Below, piece after piece: positions 25,371 through 33,078 of a DNA stretch of 64,000 nt (position 1 is the stretch's first letter; each line of letters starts with the position of its first letter). The DNA comes from Variovorax sp. KK3 (GTDB taxonomy: Bacteria; Pseudomonadota; Gammaproteobacteria; Burkholderiales; Burkholderiaceae_C), in assembly GCF_001984055.1 (NCBI RefSeq), contig NZ_LYVO01000014.1:1-64000 (forward strand). The letters are read 5' to 3'. Under the pieces are notes generated by a model, which searched no databases, was not told the origin of the DNA, and saw only the letters and a program-made list of their open reading frames with translations. A program made the position numbers and the translations under genes.

Positions 25371-26180
25371 TCAGTCGGCGATCGGCGTGCCGAGGAAGTC
25401 GCCGAAGGCCCGGTAGAAGCCGGCCTCGTCGTCCCACGGAATCATGTGGCCCGCGTTGGCCACGGTCGTCACCTGCATCGCAGGCAGCAGCGTGCGCAGC
25501 TCGGCCAGGTCGTCGGGCCGGATGACGTCGCCGCGCCCGGCGGCGATCAGCAGGGTGGGCACCGCCACGTGCGGCAGGTCGGCATGCACGTCGTCGTCGT
25601 GGAAGCCTTGGTAGGTCGTCACGATCGCGCGCTCGTCGCAGGTGTGCAGCCATTCGGCGCGCAGGCGCAGTTGCTCGTCGGTCCAGGTCGGCGAGAAGGG
25701 CCGCAGCGCTTCCATGCCGGCGCCGTCGCGCATCAGGCGGATCGAGTCGATGTACCAGTCCAGCTTGGCCGGGTACGCACGTCGACCGGGGCCGGAGACG
25801 GGCGGGTCGATGAGCACGAGACGTTCGAGGCCGGCCGGCTTCTGCCGCGCCGCGCGGATGCCGATGCGTGCGCCCATCGAATGGCCCACGAGCACATAGC
25901 CTTCGAGGCCCAGCGATGCTGCGAAGGCGTTGACGTCGGCGGCGAGCGCATCGAGTCCGTAGTCGAGCGTGTCCGAGGATTCGGAAAGCCCGCGCCCCCG
26001 CACGTCGAGCACGTAGGTGTCGACGTGCGCACCGAGGCGTTCCGCGACGAAGCCCCAGGTCACGGCCGGGCTCGTGATGCCCGGCACGACGACGACGGGC
26101 CGTCCGCGCCCGCCATAGCGCAGGTAGTGCTGCCGAATGCCGTTGGCGCGGACATTGGCGCCATAGAGGAAGTTGCTCAT
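25371..26180 (-). CDS. picE: N-formylmaleamate deformylase (alpha/beta hydrolase)
   Basis: A 269-residue alpha/beta hydrolase with oxyanion region VVPGITSPA, nucleophile Ser101 (VGHSMGAR) and a late catalytic His (ANAGHMIPWDD). In a 2,5-dihydroxypyridine pathway this is the PicE/NicD step, which removes formate from N-formylmaleamate to give maleamate. It is flanked by the maleate isomerase gene (11 bp) and the dioxygenase gene in the same operon. Confidence 0.85.
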   Translation of the reverse strand: MSNFLYGANVRANGIRQHYLRYGGRGRPVVVVPGITSPAVTWGFVAERLGAHVDTYVLDVRGRGLSESSDTLDYGLDALAADVNAFAASLGLEGYVLVGHSMGARIGIRAARQKPAGLERLVLIDPPVSGPGRRAYPAKLDWYIDSIRLMRDGAGMEALRPFSPTWTDEQLRLRAEWLHTCDERAIVTTYQGFHDDDVHADLPHVAVPTLLIAAGRGDVIRPDDLAELRTLLPAMQVTTVANAGHMIPWDDEAGFYRAFGDFLGTPIAD

Positions 26181-26191
26181 CGCCGCGCTCC

Positions 26192-26947
26192 TCAGTACGC
26201 GCCCGACAGCAGAGCGCCCGCGCCCGGCACGATCGGCTCCAGGTCCAATGCCTTGAGCATCGCGTAGGTGGTGGCGACGGCAGCCGTGACCACTGGCTTG
26301 CCCGTCATCGCTTCGACCTTCGCGATGGACGGCAGCGATGGCATCTGCACGCAGGCCGACAGCACGATCGCATCGACGTCGCGCGTGTTCATGCCGGCCA
26401 CGATGCCCGGCAGCCGCGCCGGGTCGTGGCGGCCCACCTCCAGGTTGTCGGGGATCTCGAGCGCGCGCCAGTCGACCACGTCGTAGCCTTCGTGGCGGAT
26501 GTAGTCGACCACCGTCTGGGTCAGCGGCTTCATGTAGGGCGCGACCAGCGCGATGCGCTTTGCGCCGATGACCTTGAGCGCATCGACCAGCGCGCCGGCG
26601 CTGGTCACCACCGGCGCGTTGCCGCCGTTCTCTTCGGTGCGCGCGCGCAGGCGCTGCTCGGAGGCGCGGTGGTAGCCCAGGCCCATCGACATGATCGCGA
26701 CCAGGCAGGCGTAGCCCAGCACGTCGACGCGTGCGTCGCTGAGCTCGACGGCGCAGCGGTCGGACTCGGCGTCCATCGCGGCCAGCTCTTCCTTCTTCAC
26801 CGTCTTCATGCGCATGCGGCTCGAATGGAAGGTGAAGCGCTCCGGGCGCACGAGCTGCCGGGCCGCGAGCATGGCCGGGATCTCGGTCTCCATGGTGGTG
26901 TTCGAGCTCGGCACGATCTGGCCGATGCGGAAATTCATTTGGGGCAT
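26192..26947 (-). CDS. picG: Maleate cis-trans isomerase
   Basis: A 251-residue Asp/Glu racemase-superfamily protein. It starts RIGQIVPSSNTTMETE, typical of maleate isomerases, and has the two active-site cysteines Cys81 (GYACLVAIM) and Cys199 (LSACVQMPS). It would convert maleate to fumarate, feeding the TCA cycle. It sits between the decarboxylase and deformylase genes with short gaps. Confidence 0.88.
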   Translation of the reverse strand: MPQMNFRIGQIVPSSNTTMETEIPAMLAARQLVRPERFTFHSSRMRMKTVKKEELAAMDAESDRCAVELSDARVDVLGYACLVAIMSMGLGYHRASEQRLRARTEENGGNAPVVTSAGALVDALKVIGAKRIALVAPYMKPLTQTVVDYIRHEGYDVVDWRALEIPDNLEVGRHDPARLPGIVAGMNTRDVDAIVLSACVQMPSLPSIAKVEAMTGKPVVTAAVATTYAMLKALDLEPIVPGAGALLSGAY

Positions 26948-26984
26948 TGAGGGTCTCCAGCGTGGATGAAGTCGATGGCCGCGC

Positions 26985-27959
26985 TCAGAGCGGCTTCAGC
27001 TTGAGCAAACGTTCGGCATTGCCGTGGCACACCAGCGCGCGCGTGGCTTCGTCGAGCGGGGCCTGCTCGATGAAGTCGGCTGCGATCGCGGTCGATTCGT
27101 AGGGGTAGTCGACCGAGAACATCACCGCCTCGGCGCCCATCTCCTCGATGGACGCCACCAGCGCAGGGCTGGAGCAGACGCCCGAGGTGGTGATCACGAT
27201 GTTGCTGCCGATGTATTCGGAAGGCGCTCGCTGCAGCTTCACGCCGTGCGGATAGGCGGCGAAGCGGCTGTCGAAGCGCCAGCGCAGGAAGGGCAGGCCT
27301 TCTCCCATGTGGCCGAGGATCAGGTGCAGCTTCGGAAAGCGGTCGAACACGCCGCCGAAGAGCAGGCGCAGCGCATGCGTAGCCGTCTCCACGCCCCAGC
27401 CCCAGGCCGCGCCGTGCAGCTCGGGATGGCCGGCGAAGGCCGGCGGAATCGAGGGCATGTCGATGGGGTGCAGGTACAGCGGCACGTCGAGCGCCTGCAT
27501 CCGTTCCCAGAACGCGTCGTAGCCGGGTTCGTCGTAGTAGCGGCCCTGCGTGTGGCCGTTGACCAGCGCGCCCTTGAAGCCGAGCTGCGTCACAGCGCGC
27601 TCCAGTTCGTCGGCCGCGGCCTTCGGGTCCTGCATGGGCAAGGTCGCGAAGCCGGCGAAGCGCGTGGGATGGCGCGCCACTTGCGCGGCCAGGTAGTCGT
27701 TGTTCTGCCGCGCCAGGCCGATGGCGTCGGCCAGGTTGGTCTCGGCCTGCACGCTCGGGCCGGTCTGCGACAGCACCGTCACGTCGATGCCGGCCTTGTC
27801 CATCTCGGCCAGGCGCAGCTCATCGAAGTCGCCGAGCCGGCGTGCCAGCTCCGCTTGCACCGCGGGGGCGATGTGCTGCAGGAAAGCCTTTGAATAGCGC
27901 TCGAAGCCGGGCGCCATGTAGTGCTCCTCCAGCGCGATCTTGCGAATCCTTGTTGTCAT
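26985..27959 (-). CDS. picC: Amidohydrolase-2 family decarboxylase, 3,6-dihydroxypicolinate decarboxylase type
   Basis: A 324-residue ACMSD-like metal-dependent decarboxylase: metal site Glu11-x-His13 (EEHY), His164 (LYLHPID), His217 (GHMGEGLPF) and Asp284 (FSVDYPYE). Within this operon the fitting role is PicC, removing CO2 from 3,6-dihydroxypicolinate to give 2,5-dihydroxypyridine. Other amidohydrolase-2 decarboxylases (gamma-resorcylate, 2,3-dihydroxybenzoate) share these motifs, so the substrate comes from context. It follows the pirin gene by 40 bp. Confidence 0.82.
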   Translation of the reverse strand: MTTRIRKIALEEHYMAPGFERYSKAFLQHIAPAVQAELARRLGDFDELRLAEMDKAGIDVTVLSQTGPSVQAETNLADAIGLARQNNDYLAAQVARHPTRFAGFATLPMQDPKAAADELERAVTQLGFKGALVNGHTQGRYYDEPGYDAFWERMQALDVPLYLHPIDMPSIPPAFAGHPELHGAAWGWGVETATHALRLLFGGVFDRFPKLHLILGHMGEGLPFLRWRFDSRFAAYPHGVKLQRAPSEYIGSNIVITTSGVCSSPALVASIEEMGAEAVMFSVDYPYESTAIAADFIEQAPLDEATRALVCHGNAERLLKLKPL

Positions 27960-27999
27960 GAATGCTCCAGGGTGAGAGATGGGAGTCGGGGGTGTGGGG

Positions 28000-28740
28000 T
28001 CAGAGGTCGAACAGCAGCGCTTCGGTGTCGGGCGCTGCAGCGGTGACGAGCGGCGGTGTCTCGTGCGTGAAGCGCAATGCATCGCCGGGGCCGAGGCGCA
28101 GCGCGCCGTCGACGTCCAGCTCGCCCGACACCACGTGCAGGTAGCCCAGGCGGTGCGGTGCGAGCGGGCAGGGCAGCGAGGCGCCGAGGCTCAGGCAGGT
28201 CGAGAAGATCAGGGCTTCCTGCTGCACCGAGAGCGATCCTTCGCGCCCGTCCGGCGAGGCGATCACGCACCAGCGGTCGCGCTTGTTCTGCGCATCGATG
28301 CGCACCAGCTCGCACTCGGGCGCCGTGCCGCGCCGGCGTGGGTACAGCCAGATCTGCAGGTGGCGCTCGGCCTCGGCGTCCGATGCGTTCATCTCCGCAT
28401 GCGCGATGCCGCTGCCGGCGCTCATGCGCATCACTTCGCCGGGGCCGAACACGTAGTCGTTGCCGAGGTTGTCGGTGTGGTGGATGCGGCCCTGGATGGG
28501 CAACGTGATCGCCTCGATGTCGCGATGGCCATGCCATGCGAAGCCGCGTCCCGGCGCCACCCAGTCTTCGTTGAGCGCGCGCAGCGAGCCCCAGTGCGTG
28601 TGGTTCGGATCGTGGTAGTCGCCGAACGAGAAGCTGAAGCGTGCGACCAGCCAATCGGTCTCCTGCACGCCGCGCTGATGGGCGCGCCGAACGCGGCTTT
28701 CGGGGATCGTCCGCTCGGGACGACGAACTGCTGATGACAT
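28000..28740 (-). CDS. Pirin-like bicupin protein
   Basis: A 246-residue pirin-family protein: HWGSLRALNEDWVAPGRGFAWHGHRDIEAITLPIQG carries the cupin metal ligands (H-x-H and Glu), and MRMSAGSGIAHAEMN is the second family signature. Some pirins act as quercetinases or redox sensors; no role in pyridine degradation is established. It is the first gene after the divergent promoter shared with the MarR regulator, so it heads the lower-pathway operon. The ATG at 28740 replaces an upstream frame extension that would run into the regulator. Confidence 0.85.
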   Translation of the reverse strand: MSSAVRRPERTIPESRVRRAHQRGVQETDWLVARFSFSFGDYHDPNHTHWGSLRALNEDWVAPGRGFAWHGHRDIEAITLPIQGRIHHTDNLGNDYVFGPGEVMRMSAGSGIAHAEMNASDAEAERHLQIWLYPRRRGTAPECELVRIDAQNKRDRWCVIASPDGREGSLSVQQEALIFSTCLSLGASLPCPLAPHRLGYLHVVSGELDVDGALRLGPGDALRFTHETPPLVTAAAPDTEALLFDL

Positions 28741-28754
28741 GGCCGTCGCTAGAA

Positions 28755-28772
28755 TGTTCAGTGTGCTAACAA
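28755..28772. promoter_or_regulatory. Putative MarR operator, divergent picR/pirin promoter
   Basis: The 44-bp gap between the pirin gene and the MarR gene contains TCAGTGTGCTAA (28758-28769), part of TGTTCAGTGTGCTAACA. It matches 10 of 12 bases of the site at 32828 and 8 of 12 of the site at 33031. Its position would allow repression of both divergent genes. Confidence 0.6.
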
Positions 28773-28784
28773 ATAGGGGTCGAG

Positions 28785-29321
28785 GTGGCATCGAAGCAGG
28801 TTCGAGCAGCGCGCAAGGGAGAGATGGAACCGGAGCTGCCCATCGAGATGACCACCGTCGATCCGGCCAAGGAACTGCTGTTCGCACGGCCGGGCTTCCT
28901 GATCCGGCGCCTTCACCAGATCCACTACGCGCTCTTCTTCGAGGAGTGCAAGACGCAGAACGTCACGCCGGTGCAGTACGGCATCCTCACGGCGGTGTCG
29001 GTGCTGCCCGACCTCGACCAGACCTCGCTGGGCCAGGAAGTGGGGCTCGACCGCACGACCACGGCCGACGTGGTCAAGCGCCTCGAAGAACGCGGCCTGG
29101 TCACGCGCAGTGCGAACCCGGCCGACAAGCGCACGCGCCACGTCCGTTTGACCGAAGACGGCGAGAAGGTGGTGGAGTCGCTGCGCGGCGGCATGGCCCG
29201 CGCGCAGGAGCGCCTGCTCGAGCCGCTGCGGCCCGCCGAGCGCACCATGCTGATGGACCTGATGCGCATCCTGGTCGAAGCCAACAACCAGTACAGCCGC
29301 ACGGTGCTGCGCACCTTCTGA
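28785..29321 (+). CDS. picR: MarR-family regulator of the picolinate genes
   Basis: A 178-residue MarR protein with a winged helix: SLGQEVGLDRTTTADVVKRLEERGLVTRSANPADKRTRHVRLTEDG is the recognition helix and wing. It begins at a GTG (28785); an ATG 13 codons later is an alternative. A MarR repressor (PicR) controls the pic genes of Alcaligenes faecalis, so the same role is inferred. Palindromes resembling one another at three promoters of this island would be its operators. Confidence 0.82.
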   Translation: MASKQVRAARKGEMEPELPIEMTTVDPAKELLFARPGFLIRRLHQIHYALFFEECKTQNVTPVQYGILTAVSVLPDLDQTSLGQEVGLDRTTTADVVKRLEERGLVTRSANPADKRTRHVRLTEDGEKVVESLRGGMARAQERLLEPLRPAERTMLMDLMRILVEANNQYSRTVLRTF

Positions 29322-29332
29322 CCTTCTGCTGA

Positions 29333-29857
29333 TCACAACGGATACACCAGGTCGTTCGCGATGATCGTGGTGTCGTAGATCGCCTGCCGCTCCTCGAGCA
29401 GCAGCGCGCCGTCCACGCGTGCGAAGCGGTCGTGGTAGGTGCCGGCCATGTGGATGGTGCTCGGCCCTTCCACCAGCGTCTGCAGCAGCAGGAAGTTGGC
29501 CTGCGCCTCGATGCCCCCGGTTTCCGTCTCCGCCGTCACCCGCGTGTTGGTGACCAGGTGCAGGTTGTAGCGAGGCGCGAACATCTGCGTGCGCGCGATC
29601 GCCACCGCGCGGTCGTGCATCATCCCGCGGCCTTGCGCATACACCAGCCCGACCGGCATGCCGAGTTCGGCGTTCTCGCGCGCCGTGATGCGGTAGAGGC
29701 CGTTCTCGGTGAAGAAGGCGGGCCAGTCCTCGACCAGGCCGGCGTCGAGCACGGCGCAGTACTCGGCGTTGAAGGCCTCGACTTCCTGGCGCAGCGCGAG
29801 CGCGCGCGCAGGTGCGATGCGCTGCTTGCGATAGAGGTTGTGAGTGCTCGTCTTCAT
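29333..29857 (-). CDS. Ring-hydroxylating oxygenase, small (beta) subunit
   Basis: A 174-residue protein with the NTF2-like fold of Rieske oxygenase beta subunits: EVEAFNAEYCAVLDAGLVEDWPAFFTENGLYRI near the start and FLLLQTLVEG...TYHDRFARVDGALLLEERQAIYDT at the end. Beta subunits pack with alpha in the hydroxylase hexamer and are structural. It follows the alpha-subunit gene by 4 bp and is the last gene of the four-gene operon. It is convergent with the MarR gene. Confidence 0.9.
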   Translation of the reverse strand: MKTSTHNLYRKQRIAPARALALRQEVEAFNAEYCAVLDAGLVEDWPAFFTENGLYRITARENAELGMPVGLVYAQGRGMMHDRAVAIARTQMFAPRYNLHLVTNTRVTAETETGGIEAQANFLLLQTLVEGPSTIHMAGTYHDRFARVDGALLLEERQAIYDTTIIANDLVYPL

Positions 29858-29861
29858 GGCC

Positions 29862-31151
29862 TCAGAACCCCATCACGTCGCGGTAATGGCTGTACATCGC
29901 GCGAATCGCCGCTTCCGAGATCAGCGAATTCGACGTGCCCACGTGGCCCGAGTCGAGCTTGAGCACGTTGCGGTCGGTGCTGGAGCGGCGCACGCCTTCC
30001 TGCACGAACTTCATCGCCTCGTTGTCTTCCAGGCCCAGGAAGCCGGCCGGGCCCATCAGGTTGCCCTGGCGCAGGCGGTGCTGCGTCATCTCCTCGGTGT
30101 CGTCCTCGTAGCCGAACATCGTCCACAGCATCAGCATGCTGTTGGGGCCGTTGGGCACGATCTGGCGCACGCCGAGCGTGTTCATCTCGCGTTGCACCAC
30201 CAGGTTGGGCCACACGGTCTGCATGGTCACCGACCAGGGCGAATCGAACTCCTTCACGAAGTCGAGGAAGCGGTCGTCCTGCAGCCGCATGCCTTCGTGG
30301 AACGACCGCATCTCCTTCTTGTTCTCGGCGCTGACCTCGGCGTACTTGTCCTCGGTCTTGGCCGAGGCCATGGTGCCGTGGCGGCCATGCACGGGGTCGG
30401 CGATCATCGCCGCCTTGTTGCCCGCCACCAGCAGGCCGAAGACCACCAGGAAGGAATGCAGCAGCGTCGCGTGGTACGGGTCCTTCAGGTTCTCGTGGTA
30501 CATCTTCCAGTTGCAGGGCAGCTCGTTCTTGTAGTAGCCCAGCACCTTGAGCTTCTTGCCCGGGAACACCACGTCGAAGTCCTTCAGGATCTCGGGCGTC
30601 AGGTATTCGTCGATGGCCTCCACCTCGTTCGAGTACGACGCGAAGATCACGCCGTGGCGCGTGGTCACGTGCAGCTTGACCAGGCCGTGGTCCTCGTTCT
30701 TGAAGTCCTTCGGCATGCCGCCCTCGCGGTTCACGCCGCGCTTGAAGGGCACGCCCTGCAAGTTGCCCTTGAGGTCGTAGGACCACTGGTGGTACGGGCA
30801 GACGAACTCGCTCGTGTTGCCCTGGCCGTGGCGGCAGAACTCCGCGCCGCGGTGCGCGCAGCGGTTCTCGAAGACGCTGATCGAGCCGTCGGCCGCGCGC
30901 GCCACCACCACCGGCGTCGCGCCCACGTAGGAGCGCTTGAAGTCGCCGGTGTTGGGAATCTCGGCTTCGAGCGCGACGTAGTTCCAGGTGCGGCCGCGGA
31001 AGATGCGCTCCATCTCGCGCTCGTACACCGGCTCGCTGGTGTAGACCCAGTCGGGGATGAAGTGCAAGGCGTCCTCGGGCCAGCGGCATGCGGCCAGCTC
31101 GGCGTCCTTGGCGCGGGGCGTGCGGTTGATGACCGCGTGGGTGCTGTACAT
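29862..31151 (-). CDS. Rieske non-heme iron oxygenase, large (alpha) subunit
   Basis: A 429-residue catalytic subunit. The Rieske centre ligands are C98-x-H100 and C118-x2-H121 (CAHRG...CPYHQWSYD); the mononuclear iron site is Asp224, His227 and His232 (NLKDPYHATLLHSF). With its ferredoxin and reductase it forms a four-component system, which matches PicB, the 6-hydroxypicolinate 3-monooxygenase of the picolinate pathway. It could also be a dioxygenase for another aromatic acid; context favours PicB. Confidence 0.9.
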   Translation of the reverse strand: MYSTHAVINRTPRAKDAELAACRWPEDALHFIPDWVYTSEPVYEREMERIFRGRTWNYVALEAEIPNTGDFKRSYVGATPVVVARAADGSISVFENRCAHRGAEFCRHGQGNTSEFVCPYHQWSYDLKGNLQGVPFKRGVNREGGMPKDFKNEDHGLVKLHVTTRHGVIFASYSNEVEAIDEYLTPEILKDFDVVFPGKKLKVLGYYKNELPCNWKMYHENLKDPYHATLLHSFLVVFGLLVAGNKAAMIADPVHGRHGTMASAKTEDKYAEVSAENKKEMRSFHEGMRLQDDRFLDFVKEFDSPWSVTMQTVWPNLVVQREMNTLGVRQIVPNGPNSMLMLWTMFGYEDDTEEMTQHRLRQGNLMGPAGFLGLEDNEAMKFVQEGVRRSSTDRNVLKLDSGHVGTSNSLISEAAIRAMYSHYRDVMGF

Positions 31152-31187
31152 GGAGGTGCTCCGGTCAGGTGGGTGAGAGAGGTCAGG

Positions 31188-32489
31188 TCAGATGGGAAGC
31201 AGGGCCGGCTTCGCGGCCAGCGCGTCGCGCACGCCTTGCCGCAGCGGCACGGAGAGGTCGCACAGGCGCGCGGCGTCGATCGGCACGGCTGCGTCGAACA
31301 ACGGGCGCAGTTGGCGCAGGTCGCCGCCGGCGTTGACGGCGATCGCATGGCGCAGGCGGCCGTCCGCATTGGTGCCCAACATCAGCAGCTTCGGCATTGC
31401 GGCCGCAGCCGCGGGATCGCCGCGCCAGCGATAGGCCAGGCCCTCGGCGGGCAGGCCCATCATCTGCACGTTGCAGCCGAACTGGTCGGTCCAGAACCAC
31501 GGCGTGGCGGCGGGCGCGGCGTCGATGCCGAGCATCGCGGCCGCCGCGATGCGGGCCTGCTCGTTCGCGCTCTGCCACGACTCGAGCCGCATCTCCAAGC
31601 CGGCATGCGGCTGATGCTGGCTCGTGCAATCGCCGGCAGCGAACACGTTCGGCGCACTGGTGCGGCATTGCGCGTCGATGCGGATGCCGCCGTTGCCCGG
31701 GTGCAGCGCGAGGCCGCTGTCGCGGGCCAACGCCACCTCGGGCGACTGGCCGATCGCGACGACGAGCAGCGGCGTCTGTATGCGGCTGCCGTCTTCCAGC
31801 CCGAGCGCGATGCCGTCCGGCACCGGCGCGACCGAGCCGCATCGCGTGTCGAGCCGCAGGTCGACGCCGGCGTCGCGCACGCGCTGCTGCAGCCAATCGG
31901 AAAAGGCTGGCGGCACCGCGCGCGGCAGCACGCGCGGCGCGCTTTCGAGCACCGTGACGCCGATGCCCATGGCGCGCGCGGTGGAGGCCACCTCCAGGCC
32001 GAGGAATCCGGCGCCCAGCACCACCATCGAGCCATGCCGCGCCATCGCCTCGCGCAAACCCTGCGCATCGGCCAGCGTGCGGATCAGGTGCATGCCCGGC
32101 GTGCCCGCCGGCAGGCCGGGCAGGGCGCGCGCATGGCCGCCCGTGGCCAGCAGGCAGCGGCTGAAGGGCAAGGTGCTGCCGTCGTCCAGGCGCGCCACCG
32201 ACGTTTTCGCGTCGATGGCCACCACGTCAGCGCCCAGTCGAAGCTCGATCGATTGCTCGCCGTGGAATCCGGCGGGATGAATGCCGATGCGATCGTCCAT
32301 CGCCGCATCCGACAGCACCGCCTTCGACAGCGGCGGCCGCTCGTAAGGCAGCGGCGCCTCGCGGCCCACCATGACGATGCGGCCAGCGAAGCCGCCGCTG
32401 CGCAACGCGGCCGCGGCGGTCGCACCGGCCTGGCCGGCGCCGACGATCAGGATGGGGTCGGACTCAGCCATCGTGGCCATCTCAGACAT
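31188..32489 (-). CDS. FAD-dependent ferredoxin reductase of the oxygenase
   Basis: A 433-residue reductase with two dinucleotide folds: FAD-binding ILIVGAGQAGATAAAALR near the start and NAD-binding VVLGAGFLGLEVASTARAMG (about 150-170), then the AAGDC segment (FAAGDCTSQ) binding FAD. It passes electrons from NAD(P)H to the Rieske ferredoxin. The first ATG overlaps the ferredoxin stop by 8 bp; an ATG six codons later is possible. Confidence 0.9.
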   Translation of the reverse strand: MSEMATMAESDPILIVGAGQAGATAAAALRSGGFAGRIVMVGREAPLPYERPPLSKAVLSDAAMDDRIGIHPAGFHGEQSIELRLGADVVAIDAKTSVARLDDGSTLPFSRCLLATGGHARALPGLPAGTPGMHLIRTLADAQGLREAMARHGSMVVLGAGFLGLEVASTARAMGIGVTVLESAPRVLPRAVPPAFSDWLQQRVRDAGVDLRLDTRCGSVAPVPDGIALGLEDGSRIQTPLLVVAIGQSPEVALARDSGLALHPGNGGIRIDAQCRTSAPNVFAAGDCTSQHQPHAGLEMRLESWQSANEQARIAAAAMLGIDAAPAATPWFWTDQFGCNVQMMGLPAEGLAYRWRGDPAAAAAMPKLLMLGTNADGRLRHAIAVNAGGDLRQLRPLFDAAVPIDAARLCDLSVPLRQGVRDALAAKPALLPI

Positions 32490-32787
32490 CCGCCAACACG
32501 TCGGCGCCTTCGATGCGCACGGGATACACGCGGATCGGCTGCGTGGCGGGCGCGCACATCGCCGCGCCCGTGCGCAGGTCGAAGCGCGCCTGGTGCAGCG
32601 GGCATTCCACGCAGCCGTCTTCCACGTAGCCGTCGGAGAGCAGGGCGTACTGGTGGGTGCAGACGTTGTCGGTCAGGTGGAATTCGCCCGCGCTCTTGAA
32701 CAGCGCGAATTGGGCGCTGCCGAGCGTGATGGGCACGACTTCGTCGTCTTGCAGCTGGTTCGCGTCGGCGATGCGGGTCCAGGGCAT
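32482..32787 (-). CDS. Rieske-type [2Fe-2S] ferredoxin
   Basis: A 101-residue soluble Rieske ferredoxin with ligands C43-x-H45 and C62-x2-H65 (CTHQYALL...CPLHQARF). It shuttles electrons between the reductase and the oxygenase alpha subunit encoded downstream. It is the first gene of the operon, with AAGGA 7 bp before the ATG and a promoter/operator region upstream. Confidence 0.9.
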   Translation of the reverse strand: MPWTRIADANQLQDDEVVPITLGSAQFALFKSAGEFHLTDNVCTHQYALLSDGYVEDGCVECPLHQARFDLRTGAAMCAPATQPIRVYPVRIEGADVLADV

Positions 32788-32808
32788 GGGGCAGTCCTTT
32801 TGTGAAAC

Positions 32809-32850
32809 GTGTACTGAGCGGTTATTGTCAGTGTACTGATCATAAATTGC
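32809..32850 (-). promoter_or_regulatory. Promoter and MarR-type operator of the Rieske operon
   Basis: A palindrome TTAT-TG-TCAGTGTACTGA-TC-ATAA lies at 32822-32845 (core 32828-32839). On the minus strand it occupies the 17-bp spacer between a possible -35 (TTGCAA, 32850-32845) and -10 (GACAAT, 32827-32822). A second GTACTGA at 32811-32817 repeats the right half 22 bp away, two helical turns. The core is close to the sites at 33031 and 28758. Confidence 0.65.
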
Positions 32851-33011
32851 AAACTGACTACGGGTTTTTCTGGATGCGAACCATGCGGGTGCAAGGCTTG
32901 AAAATTCGCACCAACCTGGTGATTTGCCTATGAGAATCTGCCGAATTTGCCCCTCGTCAGGGCGTCATCGCCCAGGATTCAAGGATCGGGGATTTTCCTA
33001 ATCGATTTGCG

Positions 33012-33050
33012 TTGACACTGAAGAATATGGTCAGCATACTGACTATATTC
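33012..33050 (+). promoter_or_regulatory. Promoter and MarR-type operator of the TRAP/Mo-hydroxylase operon
   Basis: TTGACA (33012-33017) is a consensus -35 with CATACT (33035-33040) at a 17-bp spacing as -10. A 28-bp near-perfect palindrome, GAATATGGTCAGCA mirrored by TACTGACTATATTC (33023-33050, 12 of 14 pairs), covers the spacer and the -10. A bound dimeric repressor would block polymerase. It lies 29 bp before the first gene. Confidence 0.75.
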
Positions 33051-33078
33051 TTAGCCAACCCCACCGAGGAGAGATTCG

